A stretch of DNA of 64,000 nt from Lachnospiraceae bacterium (GCA_022768465.1 JALELZ010000017.1:1-64000); one strand, 5' to 3'; shown: positions 44,433 to 54,323, counted from the first letter of the stretch. Notes: a model not told the origin generated them from the letters alone. Made by a program: numbers and translations.

Positions 44433-45734
44433 TTAGTGTTTAAGCTCTTCTCTGTAAATGTCTCTGAACTCTTTGTAGCCCTGTGCCGTAAGATTGTCCT
44501 TCTGGAACTTTTTGTTCTTTGCCATCCATACGGTAAGTATCTGTCTGCCGTTTGCTCTTTCTTTTCCCGCCTCGTCAAATATCTGAGCAAGTCTGTCAGC
44601 AGGCATTCCCTTTTCTATAAGCCATGCACATTTAGAATCAGAGGATATAAGCTCACTCATATCAGAATCCATAAGTATAGTCATTATACGCTCAAATCCG
44701 ATTGAAAAGCCTACAGCCGGAACATTCTGACCGGTAAATCTTCCTACCATCTTGTCGTAGCGTCCTCCGCCGCCTACAGATGATCCGAATGCCTCTGTCT
44801 TTATCTCGAATATCGTTCCTGTATAATAACCCATTCCTCTTACAAGTGTAGGATCAAATCTTACATTGATATTTCTTCCGCTTACTCCGGCAACAGATTC
44901 CATGATATCGGCAACATTCTCACCTGCCGATAATGCCTCATCACTTCCTATCTTAGCTGCAAACGCTCTTACGCCCGCAGCATCTGTTGTGAAGCTGTCA
45001 AGGATCTCTCTTAAGCGCCTGGTTTCTTCCTCGCTGCATCCCATATCCATAAGCTCTTTATCTACGCCGTCTGCGCCTATCTTATCTGCCTTATCAAGAG
45101 TTATGAGTATTTCCTCAGCCTTTGCCTCATCCATACCTGCATACTTTATAAGCTCAAAAAGGAAACGTCTGTCATTAATAACTATATAGAAGTTATATTT
45201 TGAAAAACCTATCTTTTCGAGTGCCTCGCTGGTTGCAAGCATAAGCTCCTTTTCTGCAAGATTGGTCGCATCTCCCAGAATATCAATGTCGCACTGCATG
45301 AACTGTCTGAAACGCCCCTTCTGCGGACGATCCGCTCTGAACACCGGTCCCATCTGCAGTGCCTTGAAAGGCTGTGGAAGTGAAGCTGAGTTTGCAGCAT
45401 AATATCTTGAAAGCGGAAGTGTCAGATCATATCTTAATCCTTCCTCTGTAAGAGCATCAAACGCTTCTTCTTCGTTATCCGCACCTTCTCTGATCTTTGC
45501 AAGACCTCTCCTTAAATTATCCCCGCGCTTAAGGATCTTAAAGATAAGCTTCTCATTTTCTCCGCCCTGCTTTGAAGTAAGGTTTCCTATATGCTCAACA
45601 AGCGGAGTTTCGATCTCCGTAAAGCCGTATCCTGAATATGTTTCTCTGATAATGCCCTGAAGCTTTATTCTTACTTCCATTTCTGCCGGAAGTATATCTC
45701 TCATGCCTGTAACAGGCTTTTTATTGAATGCCAT
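44433..45734 (-). CDS. hisS: Histidyl-tRNA synthetase
   Basis: A 433-residue class II synthetase. Motif 1 lies near EIETPLVEH, motif 2 is FRADRPQKGRFRQFMQCDID, the HisA-like signature is LVRGMGYYTGTIFEI and motif 3 is VGFSIGFERI. The C-terminal anticodon-binding domain is complete. It is followed by aspS. Confidence 0.96.
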   Translation of the reverse strand: MAFNKKPVTGMRDILPAEMEVRIKLQGIIRETYSGYGFTEIETPLVEHIGNLTSKQGGENEKLIFKILKRGDNLRRGLAKIREGADNEEEAFDALTEEGLRYDLTLPLSRYYAANSASLPQPFKALQMGPVFRADRPQKGRFRQFMQCDIDILGDATNLAEKELMLATSEALEKIGFSKYNFYIVINDRRFLFELIKYAGMDEAKAEEILITLDKADKIGADGVDKELMDMGCSEEETRRLREILDSFTTDAAGVRAFAAKIGSDEALSAGENVADIMESVAGVSGRNINVRFDPTLVRGMGYYTGTIFEIKTEAFGSSVGGGGRYDKMVGRFTGQNVPAVGFSIGFERIMTILMDSDMSELISSDSKCAWLIEKGMPADRLAQIFDEAGKERANGRQILTVWMAKNKKFQKDNLTAQGYKEFRDIYREELKH

Positions 45735-45871
45735 TTCGCCTCCGAATATCTGATATTTCGCGTCGTCAACATGTTATTATAACAAAATATAAACTAAACG
45801 TCCATATGGCCTGAAGCGGCTTTGAAACAGACTTTTTAATTATTTTTATCGCAGCCTGTGCTTATTTTCTC

Positions 45872-47398
45872 TTACTTATTCTGATAAGCCTCATAAACCT
45901 GTCTTTCAAGCTCCTTTACCGCTGCTGCGATCTGCTTATCCTTCATAATATCCGGCTGTGCTGCACCGTTCGCGTAATTTACTGTTTCTGCAGTCACACC
46001 GTCATATTCCTCAAAAGGCACCTCTATAGTCGGGGTAATGCCCTTTCCGTGTATAAGCTCTCCGCCGGGCAGTCTGTACTGCTGTGTTGTGAATTTAACA
46101 GCAGAGCCGTCGCTTAAAGGATAAAGAGACTGTACTATACCCTTTCCGAAGGTCTTTTCTCCTACTATCTGATAACCGTAATCTCTCAGTACTCCTGCAA
46201 ATATTTCCGAAGCAGATGCGGAATTTCCATTTACAACTACAACAATAGGAACATCATTGCCCCAGCCGTCTGCCGCATAATACTTGTCTGCCTCACCTAT
46301 TTTGTTTTCAATGCTGAGAAGCAGTGTTCCTGTTTCATCAGTCTCATCTCCCTCAGGAGTAAGATTTTTACCGAGACTGTATTTATTGTCCTGCTTCTTT
46401 TCATTTTTATCAGTCTTATCAGAGGTTTTTCCGTTATTGTCGGTAAGCTCTAAGCCTGCTTCCTCTTCATCTGCTGCTTTTTCAGAATTCTTACCTTCTT
46501 CGATTGTGACTAAAGGCTCAAGATCGTCCGGCAGTATCATATCAAGCATCTCAAGGCAGATATTCATATCTCCGCCGCCGTTATTTCTTAAATCTATAAC
46601 TATACCGTCAACCTGCTTATCCTCAGCAAGCTCGTCAAGCTCATCCACAAACTCCTGCATAGTTGTCTGATTGAAGGTGTTAATGCTTATATAGCCGATA
46701 TTCGTTCCGTTAATGCTGTTTTTTGGATCCGGAGCAATAGAGCCTGCTATATTGCCCTCATTCAAGACATCACTCTGAACGCTTATAGTGGTTATATTAG
46801 CTCGCTCAACAGTGAACTCTAGCTCCTTACCGTCTCTGAGCAGGGTTATATTAACAGTAGTTCCCACCTCTCCGGTAATCAGACTTACCGCAAAATCCGC
46901 ATCCTTTTGCGTAAGATCATTGCCGTCAGCCTTGATGATTATATCTCCCGGCTGAATGCCTGCCTTTGCTGCAGGACCCTCACCGTTAACAGCATTTACA
47001 AGGATCCCTCCGGTCTCCGGGTCCTTTGTTATGGTTACGCCTATTCCTACATAATTACCGTTGAGCCTCTTTTTTTCCTCATCAAATACTGATTTTGAGT
47101 AATAAGCAGAATAATTATCATCTGTGAGTCCGTACACCAGTCCGGTAAACATACCGTCCTCCATCTTCTGCTTGTCGGCATCATAAAGATAGGTATAGTT
47201 GATAAGCGATTCTATTTCCTTAAGCTTTTTATCTACCTTTATAAGATCAAGGTCATCCCCTGAATTTATAAATTTTAATGCTCCGGCTTCAAGGATCAGT
47301 ACCGCTGCCGCTCCAAGAGCTATGCCTCTTTTAAAGCCATTAAGCTTTCCTTTCTTTTTGCCGGAAGATTCATTTATTTCATTTAAGTTATTATCCAT
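45872..47398 (-). CDS. ctpA: S41 family C-terminal processing peptidase
   Basis: A 508-residue protease with one N-terminal membrane segment (about 25-45). The PDZ domain is at about 120-200 (GIQPGDIIIKADG). The S41 core has RNNGGGDMNICLEML, the catalytic serine in NGNSASASEIFAG and the lysine in GEKTFGKGIVQS. A charged, low-complexity insertion of about 65 residues (EEGKNSEKAADEEEAG ... GDETDETG) splits the protease domain. It follows the M23 hydrolase gene by 13 bp, next to ftsEX, suggesting a role in envelope protein turnover. Confidence 0.92.
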   Translation of the reverse strand: MDNNLNEINESSGKKKGKLNGFKRGIALGAAAVLILEAGALKFINSGDDLDLIKVDKKLKEIESLINYTYLYDADKQKMEDGMFTGLVYGLTDDNYSAYYSKSVFDEEKKRLNGNYVGIGVTITKDPETGGILVNAVNGEGPAAKAGIQPGDIIIKADGNDLTQKDADFAVSLITGEVGTTVNITLLRDGKELEFTVERANITTISVQSDVLNEGNIAGSIAPDPKNSINGTNIGYISINTFNQTTMQEFVDELDELAEDKQVDGIVIDLRNNGGGDMNICLEMLDMILPDDLEPLVTIEEGKNSEKAADEEEAGLELTDNNGKTSDKTDKNEKKQDNKYSLGKNLTPEGDETDETGTLLLSIENKIGEADKYYAADGWGNDVPIVVVVNGNSASASEIFAGVLRDYGYQIVGEKTFGKGIVQSLYPLSDGSAVKFTTQQYRLPGGELIHGKGITPTIEVPFEEYDGVTAETVNYANGAAQPDIMKDKQIAAAVKELERQVYEAYQNK

Positions 47399-47411
47399 GA
47401 GTTATTTCCTG

Positions 47412-48743
47412 TTATGGTGAAACATAGGACATCGGATTAACATAGCTTCCGTTGATCCTTATTCCGAAATGCAGGTGAGGTCCTGTCGAATATCCGGTCG
47501 AGCCAACCGCACCGATTTTCTGACCTGCGCTTACCTCTGCTCCCTGTGATACAGCTATTGAAGACATATGCATATACACAGTGTACACACCTCCGCCGTG
47601 ACTCAGCATTACATAATTGCCGGCTGATGCGGAATATGTGGCAATGACTACTGTGCCGGAAGCTGCAGCTAATACTGAAGAGCCGCTTGCCGCACCTATA
47701 TCAACACCCTTATGGTTTGTAGATGCTCCCTCTGTAGGAGACTCACGATCTCCGAATTTAGAAGTGATGCGGCTTGAGCTTGGACACGGCCAGGTGAAGC
47801 TTATGTCACCTATTGATTTCCTGACATAGGTCTGACCTGATGCCTCAGCCTTTTTCCTTGCCGCCTCTTCTTCAGCCTTTATCTTTGCCTCCATTGCAGC
47901 TATGTTATTTTCCTCAGCCTGAATAGCCTTTTTAATTCCTGCTATATCGGCATTCATACCGGCTATGTCTGACTCAGCTGCATTTATCTTTGCATTATAG
48001 CTCTCAAGCTCTCGCTGTTTGTCCGTCTGAAGCTTTTCGACGTCAGCCTTCTGCTCATTAAGCTTTGAATTGCTGGTCTTAAGTACTTCATGCTCAGAAT
48101 TAAGCTCTTCTTCCTTGGCTTCTATCTTCTTTTTTGTATCAACATATTCATCCAGCTTGTTTCTGTCATATTCGGTAACATTGCTGATGTACTCGGCCTT
48201 GTTGATCATATCGGAAAAGCTCCCGGATCTGAATAAAGCATCCAAGAGCGACTGACTTCCGCGCTCATACATGTATTTTATCCTGAGCTTCATAGAAGCA
48301 TACTGCTTTTCCTCATCTGCTTTGGCGGCCTCAAGCTCAAGCTTTGTTGCGCTTATCTGTGCCTCTATATTTGCTATCTCCTCTGTAAGCTCATCTACCT
48401 TTGCATTGATATCCGAAAGCTCTCCGTCAAGCTTTGTTATATACTGAGCCGCGTCCTTTTTCAGCTGACTGAGCTCATCAAGCTTTTTATCAACATCATT
48501 CTTCTGGCTGTTCAGCTCATCCAGCTTCTTTTTATTTTCGTTTATTCGGTCCTTGGAATTTTTGATCTCACTTTTGGCATCGGATGTGACTGCATATGCC
48601 TTATCCGGAATAATTCCGTATACATTTCCAATGGCAGCCACAGAAAAAATCGATGCAAAAAACACAGCCTTAAGCCTTTTTTTCAGCTTGATGCCGCTAT
48701 TATCCTTTAAGCATGTGAAGTTTATGTGATTATTACGTTTCAT
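47412..48743 (-). CDS. Coiled-coil M23 (LytM) peptidoglycan hydrolase, FtsEX-associated
   Basis: A 443-residue secreted protein. A signal segment lies at about 26-52, with AYA as possible cleavage site. Two long coiled coils (about 60-290) contain DKKLDELSQLKKD and SKLNEQKADVEKL. The C-terminal LytM domain keeps all zinc ligands: NHKGVDIG, YMHMSS and GPHLHFGI. EnvC-like activators have lost these ligands, so this one is probably an active endopeptidase like PcsB-type or CwlO-type enzymes controlled by FtsEX. It lies eight bases downstream of ftsX. Confidence 0.92.
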   Translation of the reverse strand: MKRNNHINFTCLKDNSGIKLKKRLKAVFFASIFSVAAIGNVYGIIPDKAYAVTSDAKSEIKNSKDRINENKKKLDELNSQKNDVDKKLDELSQLKKDAAQYITKLDGELSDINAKVDELTEEIANIEAQISATKLELEAAKADEEKQYASMKLRIKYMYERGSQSLLDALFRSGSFSDMINKAEYISNVTEYDRNKLDEYVDTKKKIEAKEEELNSEHEVLKTSNSKLNEQKADVEKLQTDKQRELESYNAKINAAESDIAGMNADIAGIKKAIQAEENNIAAMEAKIKAEEEAARKKAEASGQTYVRKSIGDISFTWPCPSSSRITSKFGDRESPTEGASTNHKGVDIGAASGSSVLAAASGTVVIATYSASAGNYVMLSHGGGVYTVYMHMSSIAVSQGAEVSAGQKIGAVGSTGYSTGPHLHFGIRINGSYVNPMSYVSP

Positions 48744-48751
48744 TTATTAGG

Positions 48752-49675
48752 TCAAACTTTAAGATGTTTTCTGATTGTTACAAACGATACTACAAAGCCT
48801 ATTCCTACTCCGAGTGCCGTTCCGGCAAGTACAAGCTTTGGATAGATCTCATTAAACGGAATAAGCCTGGCTATATCAGAAAGTGAGCTGAGTGCCCCTG
48901 ATCTGCTGATGTAGGCTGCTGCCGATTGCTCCGCTTGGTGATAAATATAGTACATAAGCCCGAGTGGTATCACAGCTCCTATAAATCCTATGATCGTTCC
49001 TTCTATCACAAACGGAGCTCTTATCATGCCGTTAGTCGCGCCGATCATCTTCATGATCTCATTTTCGCGCTTCCTGAAATGCGCCGTAAGATTAATTGTA
49101 TTGCTGATAAGAAATACAGAAATCGCAAACAGTATTCCTATAAGTACCACTGAAACGGCATAAATGATCCTATTCAGTGATTTAAGCGCAGATACAACAG
49201 TATTTGCATAGTTGACCTCTCTGACAATGTCAAAGCTCCTTATAAATTCCGCTTCACTGTCCTGGTCCTCTATATTGTTAAGAAAAATTTCATAGCTGTC
49301 GCTGTGTGCCAGAGGGTTGTCATCTGCAAATGCTTCTGCAAGCTCCTCTGACTGTTCTCCGAAATAATCCTCTTTGAAATCCTCCCACGCCTCATCAGCC
49401 GATTTATAATTAATCTCTTTAATGCCGCCATGCTCTATGACTGCATCTCTGAAGGCTTCCTTTTCATCCATGCTGACGCCTTCATTAAAGAAGACACTGA
49501 TTCCTATCGTAGTTTCAGCATTGTATGCTATATGCTGCACATTCATTACCAGACAGTAAAAAAGGCAGAACAGGAAAATGCAGGCTGATATAGTAACTGT
49601 TGATGCGATTGAAAACAGCAGATTTTTTTTCAGATTGGATATTCCCTGACGAAAGCAGTATATGACAGTGCTCAT
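48752..49675 (-). CDS. ftsX: Cell division protein FtsX
   Basis: A 307-residue permease-like protein. One transmembrane segment near the N-terminus (about 20-43) is followed by an extracellular domain (about 45-170) and three C-terminal segments (about 172-295). With FtsE it forms the complex that controls a peptidoglycan hydrolase through its extracellular domain. It overlaps ftsE by four bases. Confidence 0.94.
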   Translation of the reverse strand: MSTVIYCFRQGISNLKKNLLFSIASTVTISACIFLFCLFYCLVMNVQHIAYNAETTIGISVFFNEGVSMDEKEAFRDAVIEHGGIKEINYKSADEAWEDFKEDYFGEQSEELAEAFADDNPLAHSDSYEIFLNNIEDQDSEAEFIRSFDIVREVNYANTVVSALKSLNRIIYAVSVVLIGILFAISVFLISNTINLTAHFRKRENEIMKMIGATNGMIRAPFVIEGTIIGFIGAVIPLGLMYYIYHQAEQSAAAYISRSGALSSLSDIARLIPFNEIYPKLVLAGTALGVGIGFVVSFVTIRKHLKV

Positions 49676-50469
49676 CTTTCATGCCTCCTTCCGTTATCCG
49701 GATCATTTCCCGGCATTGCAGAAAATTCCGGATTTCTCCTTGAACGTCCTCGCTGCTTTGGAGGCTCAGAGCAGAAAAAGTTCTTTAACGGAGGCGAATT
49801 CTTCATTGAAACATAGTCATCGACCACAGTACCCTTATCCATAACGATTACTCTTTTGTCCACGGATTCAACCAACTGCTTGGAATGCGTGATGACAATA
49901 ACTGTTGTTCCCATTTGATTTATCTCAAGAAGGAGTCTTAATATCTCCTCTGAATTTCTCTCATCCAGATTGCCTGTAGGCTCATCCGCAAGAATAACAG
50001 AGGGTCTGTTGATGAGCGCTCTGGCTATTGCCACTCTCTGCTGCTCACCTCCGGAAAGCTGATTAGGCATATTTTTATATTTTGCCGAAATTCCTGTGAG
50101 TTTCATCATCTCCGGAACATTTCTTCTTATTTCGGCTCCGGAAGCTCCTATTACTCTCTGCGCAAAAGCTATATTTTCAAAAACATTTCTGTCATTTAAC
50201 AGTCTGAAATCCTGGAAAACTATACCAAGCTGACGTCTGTAGCGCGGAATCTCTCTTTCCCTAAGTCTTCCTATATCTCTTCCTGCTACGAGTACCTCTC
50301 CCTCGGTAGCCTTAAGCTCTCTTGTAATAAGCTTTAACAGCGTCGATTTACCCGCGCCTGACCTTCCGGTCACGAAAACAAACTCACCGTCTCCAACAGT
50401 GAGGTTAATATCTCTTATTGCTCTATTTCCGGTATCATATACCTTGCTGACATTATTGAATTCTATCAT
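49672..50469 (-). CDS. ftsE: Cell division ATP-binding protein FtsE
   Basis: A 265-residue ABC ATPase. Walker A is [11 protein letters not shown] (about 36), the Q-loop is in IVFQDFRLL, the signature is [15 protein letters not shown], Walker B is [12 protein letters not shown] and the H-loop is VITHS. It exceeds the usual 228 residues by a basic C-terminal tail ([13 protein letters not shown]). It is the first gene of an ftsE-ftsX-M23-ctpA unit. Confidence 0.95.
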   Translation of the reverse strand: MIEFNNVSKVYDTGNRAIRDINLTVGDGEFVFVTGRSGAGKSTLLKLITRELKATEGEVLVAGRDIGRLREREIPRYRRQLGIVFQDFRLLNDRNVFENIAFAQRVIGASGAEIRRNVPEMMKLTGISAKYKNMPNQLSGGEQQRVAIARALINRPSVILADEPTGNLDERNSEEILRLLLEINQMGTTVIVITHSKQLVESVDKRVIVMDKGTVVDDYVSMKNSPPLKNFFCSEPPKQRGRSRRNPEFSAMPGNDPDNGRRHER

Positions 50470-50504
50470 GTTCTGCGTTCGTATTATATTGTCGTATGTA
50501 ACAG

Positions 50505-50534
50505 TTATGCAGGCAGAATTACTCCGCCTGCATA
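50505..50534 (-). terminator. Hairpin between CdaR-type regulator and ftsE
   Basis: TATGCAGGC (50506-50514) and GCCTGCATA (50525-50533) form a 9-bp stem. No U-tract follows on the minus strand, so it may be a leader structure of ftsE rather than a terminator. Confidence 0.45.
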
Positions 50535-50571
50535 AACATTTGCCGAATAGATCTGAAGTGCTTTACGTTTA

Positions 50572-51660
50572 TCAGTAATCTATCCTGTCCATATAGTCGA
50601 TGTATTTTACTACCATGAGAGCGATCTTAAAGGTAATAGCATCTTCAAAAACTCTAAGATCAAGACCGGTCTGTTTCTGCAGCTTGTCGAGTCTGTAGAC
50701 GAGAGTATTTCTATGGATAAAGAGCTGCCTTGAGGTCTCTGAAACATTCAGATTGTTCTCAAAGAACTTATTAATGGTAGTAAGTGTCTCTTCATCAAAT
50801 TCATCGATAGTTCTTCCGCCGAATATTTCTTTAATGAACATACGGCAGAGATTTATCGGAAGCTGATAAATAAGACGTCCGATACCGAGTCCGCTGAATG
50901 AAATTATCTTTCTGTCTTCGTAGAAAATACTGCGGACATCGTGAGCAAGTCTTGCTTCCTTGTATGATTTTGAAACGTCCTTAAGCTCCTCAACAATAGA
51001 ACCATAGGCGATATCAGCATCAAGACCTGCATCGTTTATAGCTTTGAGCATGCTCTCGGCATAGGCCTTAAGCTCCTCATCACGATCATTCTTATTCTTT
51101 ACGGCATGAACAACTATCTGGTTATTCTCATCCGTGCCGGTGATGAAATCATCTGCATTGGCAGATACGATCTGCTTTAAAAGTTCATGAATAGGCAGCT
51201 GCTCGCGTCCTTCGCTCTTTACGATAAATACCGCTCTAGGCTCCTTGAATTCTATGTGAAGTCTGCGCGAACGGTTGAAAATATCTATCTGCAGAAGATT
51301 ATCAAGAAGAAGATTCTTGATGAAGCTGTCCTTATCCATCTTCTCCTTATAAGCAAGCATCAGACCTTCCATCTGAACCGCTATGAGCTTGGAAGCCATC
51401 AGTGAATTATCAGAGTCCTTTCTTACTGCAGAAATAAACTCCGTTTCGCCTTCCTGACAGATACGGTTAATGTAAAAGCTGCCATTATCGTTGGCAGAGT
51501 CTCCGCTCAAGATGAATGCAACGATTTCTCTTTCGTCAATGCCGCTCATGTCCCCCTTCACAGCAACGTTTTTACCGTCGCTTGCATATATAGCCGCATT
51601 AACATTTGTGATCGTTGCTATTTCAACCAGTACATTCTGTACTATCTGATTAGAAACCAT
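50572..51660 (-). CDS. CdaR/PucR-type transcriptional regulator
   Basis: A 362-residue protein. The N-terminal part (about 1-115) resembles the sugar-diacid or GAF-like sensor half, the middle is a GGDEF-like region of the CdaR family, and the C-terminus is the PucR/HTH_30 DNA-binding domain (INKFFENNLNVSETSRQLFIHRNTLVYRLDKLQ, about 308-340). The ligand is unknown. It is divergent from the CBS gene across 300 bp. Confidence 0.87.
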   Translation of the reverse strand: MVSNQIVQNVLVEIATITNVNAAIYASDGKNVAVKGDMSGIDEREIVAFILSGDSANDNGSFYINRICQEGETEFISAVRKDSDNSLMASKLIAVQMEGLMLAYKEKMDKDSFIKNLLLDNLLQIDIFNRSRRLHIEFKEPRAVFIVKSEGREQLPIHELLKQIVSANADDFITGTDENNQIVVHAVKNKNDRDEELKAYAESMLKAINDAGLDADIAYGSIVEELKDVSKSYKEARLAHDVRSIFYEDRKIISFSGLGIGRLIYQLPINLCRMFIKEIFGGRTIDEFDEETLTTINKFFENNLNVSETSRQLFIHRNTLVYRLDKLQKQTGLDLRVFEDAITFKIALMVVKYIDYMDRIDY

Positions 51661-51879
51661 ATCGCTCTCCTCCTAATCATAATTAAAATTGCACAAAACC
51701 TATACTAATTTTATCAAATATTCAGTGATTTACAATAAGTAAATATAAAAATTCACAAACTTTTATCAATCAATTTATGCATTGTAAGCAAAGTGTTTTT
51801 TTTGCAATCGTCAAGTCGTATTCTCTCACGAAATTTAGCCTGATAAATCATCAAAATGTGACCAATATTATTTCTCTCG

Positions 51880-51908
51880 TTCATATTTTCGTCAAAAGAT
51901 GGTACTAT
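51880..51908 (+). promoter_or_regulatory. Promoter of the CBS-domain gene
   Basis: TTCATA (51880-51885), 17 bases, TACTAT (51903-51908), about 55 bases before the start codon. The rest of 51661-51880 is A/T-rich and shows no other feature to me. Confidence 0.5.
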
Positions 51909-51964
51909 ATTTATAGGATATTTAAGCGGATGTCCTGCATTGTCCGCATTTTATGGGAGATATC

Positions 51965-52438
51965 ATGAATATACTGTTTTATCTTACACCTAAGTGTGAC
52001 TGTGCTTTTTTAGAAGAGGATGACACACTGCGTCAGGCTCTCGAAAAAATGGAAGTACGCCGCCACGCGGCTATACCTCTTTTAAGTAAAAACGGTCAAT
52101 ACATAGGCACCATCACAGAAGGCGATCTTTTGTGGAACATTAAAAACAAATACAATCTCGACCTGCATGAAGCCGAACGCATCAAGATAACCTCTATAGA
52201 CCGAAGACGGGATTATATGCCGATTTCTATCCGTTCCAATATGGAGGATCTTTGCGAATTAGCGGTTCATCAGAATTTTGTTCCTGTATGCGATGACAAC
52301 GACAGCTTTATAGGCATTGTCACCAGACAGGAAATCATCAAGTACTTCAGAAATCAACTCGCTGCTGCTGAGAATGCAGTCAAAAAGGAAGAACCCTTAA
52401 AGCTTCATTCAACACGCGAGCCGGCTGCCGTATTCTGA
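51965..52438 (+). CDS. CBS-pair domain protein
   Basis: A 157-residue protein made almost entirely of two CBS motifs: FLEEDDTLRQALEKMEVRRHAAIPLLSKNGQYIGTITEGDLL (about 10-50) and MPISIRSNMEDLCELAVHQNFVPVCDDNDSFIGIVTRQEII (about 75-120). CBS pairs bind adenine nucleotides. The start is the second in-frame ATG, five bases after GGGAG. It is one of only two plus-strand genes in the window, divergent from the CdaR-type gene. Confidence 0.85.
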   Translation: MNILFYLTPKCDCAFLEEDDTLRQALEKMEVRRHAAIPLLSKNGQYIGTITEGDLLWNIKNKYNLDLHEAERIKITSIDRRRDYMPISIRSNMEDLCELAVHQNFVPVCDDNDSFIGIVTRQEIIKYFRNQLAAAENAVKKEEPLKLHSTREPAAVF

Positions 52439-52465
52439 GAGCTTCAACTAAACATTTTTATCAAA

Positions 52466-52502
52466 GCCGCTCCGGCAATTTCTAACGGAGCGGCATTTTT
52501 TA
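52466..52502 (+). terminator. Terminator of the CBS-domain gene
   Basis: GCCGCTCCG (52466-52474) and CGGAGCGGC (52486-52494) followed by ATTTTTT. Confidence 0.9.
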
Positions 52503-52520
52503 TATCGATCTGTCAGTCTT

Positions 52521-53975
52521 TCAATCTTTAATGAGAGTAACAGTATCCTTTTCTCTATCCAGTTCAACTATACGGTTTCTGTACAGATGTCCTAAAGCAC
52601 GCTTAAACTGATTCTTGCTCATTGCATAAGTCTCTTCGATAAACTCTGCATCAGCCCTGTCTCCGTAAGGAAGAAAGCCGTTATTTCTTCTAAGCTCATA
52701 AAGAATAACATCAGCATCCTCCTGAACAGTCTTATAAAGCTTTTCTCTTATAAGAAGATCAAGCTTTCCGTCTTCTCTTACCTTAGCAACTCTTGCCTCG
52801 ACCTCATCTCCGTACTCATAGTTTTTGAAGGTCTCGTTTATAGGTACAAGTCCGTAGTACTTATTGTCTACTGCAATAAATATGCCTAACTTAGGATTGA
52901 TCTCATATACAAATCCGGTTACTCTGTCATCTTCCTTATATGGGCTGTGCTTATCAAGATGAGCATAGACTCTCATAGTAGCAGCCTGTCTGCCTGACTT
53001 ATCAGAATAGAGCCATACAAGCACTTCATCGCCAACCTCAGGCGCTGTTATCTGCTCCTTGAACGGAAGCAGCACCTGCTTTGGTACTCCGTTGTCGAGA
53101 AATACTCCGATGCGGGTAGAAGCAGCAACTCTTAATATGCCGACCTCGCCCTCTTTAAGGATAGGAGTTCTCATGGTGCAGGCCATTCTTCCGCCCTTGT
53201 CCTCATAAAAATGAACGCTTACTATATCTCCGGCCTTCGGTCTGCCGAGTTGCTCTGCAAAAGGAAGAAGTATACGTCTGTTTTCTCCGATTTTTCTTCC
53301 GAACGGGCTGTTTAAAATTTCTTCAGGTGCATTTACAAATGCTCCTATCTCTGAGGTAGTCTCGATCTTAACCTTATAGGCCTTGCTGAAAATTGATTCA
53401 GGTGACTTTTCTCTTTCTTTGCCTCTGTGATTTCTGCCGCGCCCGTCACGGTCTCCGAAACGGCGGTCTCTGTCATGATCACGATCTGATCTGTTGAAGC
53501 CGCGTCTTTCTCCGTCTCTTCCGCTTCTGTCAAAGCTGCGTCCGCCGCGATCATTTCTGTCATTAAAGCTTCTTCCATCTCCGCGGTCTCTGAAATCTCT
53601 TTTCTCTCTTCTGTCTCCGTCAAAGTCTCTGCGGAAGCCTCTGCCTCTGTCTGCACGGTCATGGCCTGCTCCAAAGTCCTTATTGTCTCTGTCCGCATTT
53701 GTACGATCATTTCTGCTCTTTGCAAACACTCCTGAATTTACAACCTTGGAAAATGCAGAATTCCCTCCTCTTCTGCCCTTTCCTTTTACCGGCTTTGATT
53801 CGGATGCCTCAGTAAATCCCTGCTCTCCGCCTTCATATGACGAAGTGTTTTTTGCATCAGAAAAGGCCTCATCGCACGGATATGAGCTTCTTTCGGCAGG
53901 ATCATCGCATGGGTAGCTTTTTCTTTCTGTCGGCTCATCGCATGGGTAGGCCTTATTTTCAAAATCATTATTCAT
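52521..53975 (-). CDS. cvfB: CvfB-type S1 RNA-binding protein with disordered N-terminal extension
   Basis: A 484-residue protein. The C-terminal 285 or so residues match CvfB/YitL: three S1-like OB folds (VKIETTSEIGAFVNAPEE, LRVAASTRIGVFLDNG, VTGFVYEINPKLGIFIAVD) and a winged helix (FIEETYAMSKNQFKRALGHLYRNRIVEL). The N-terminal 200 residues are unusual. Three copies of a 10-residue repeat (YPCDEPTERK, YPCDDPAERS, YPCDEAFSDA) are followed by an Arg/Asp/Gly-rich stretch (RSFNDRNDRGGRSFDRSG). This looks like an RNA-binding disordered region of RGG type. Confidence 0.88.
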   Translation of the reverse strand: MNNDFENKAYPCDEPTERKSYPCDDPAERSSYPCDEAFSDAKNTSSYEGGEQGFTEASESKPVKGKGRRGGNSAFSKVVNSGVFAKSRNDRTNADRDNKDFGAGHDRADRGRGFRRDFDGDRREKRDFRDRGDGRSFNDRNDRGGRSFDRSGRDGERRGFNRSDRDHDRDRRFGDRDGRGRNHRGKEREKSPESIFSKAYKVKIETTSEIGAFVNAPEEILNSPFGRKIGENRRILLPFAEQLGRPKAGDIVSVHFYEDKGGRMACTMRTPILKEGEVGILRVAASTRIGVFLDNGVPKQVLLPFKEQITAPEVGDEVLVWLYSDKSGRQAATMRVYAHLDKHSPYKEDDRVTGFVYEINPKLGIFIAVDNKYYGLVPINETFKNYEYGDEVEARVAKVREDGKLDLLIREKLYKTVQEDADVILYELRRNNGFLPYGDRADAEFIEETYAMSKNQFKRALGHLYRNRIVELDREKDTVTLIKD

Positions 53976-54042
53976 TTTAAGTCTCTCCGTTCTTTTTTCA
54001 ATTTCTGCAATATATGCAGATAGGTTAATGGTGCTTCGCGCA

Positions 54043-54120
54043 GATATCCGTACCTTCTAATTATTCATTTCCATCGGATATCAGTCACACATTTTATACA
54101 CCAAAAGGGCTTCAAAGTCC
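54043..54120 (-). promoter_or_regulatory. Putative cvfB promoter and leader inverted repeat
   Basis: On the minus strand TGGACT, 17 bases, TATAAA (54094-54099) could be a promoter, giving a leader of about 120 bases. GATATCCG (54043-54050) and CGGATATC (54075-54082) form an 8-bp inverted repeat in that leader. Autoregulation by CvfB is possible but not shown. Confidence 0.4.
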
Positions 54121-54323
54121 ATCATTTTTTTATGCTTTGACGCATTTTATTGTCTTTTTTTATCATGATTTTGGAATTATGTACAGATAACAAGAGTTTT
54201 TATACAACCTTTAAATATTCCAATACAACATTCATATAAATATATTTTCAGCTCGTCGAAGATTGTATTTACATTTGTGCAATCTGTCGAATTCTTCCAA
54301 GTGAAAATCGGATAATCCGCGAA

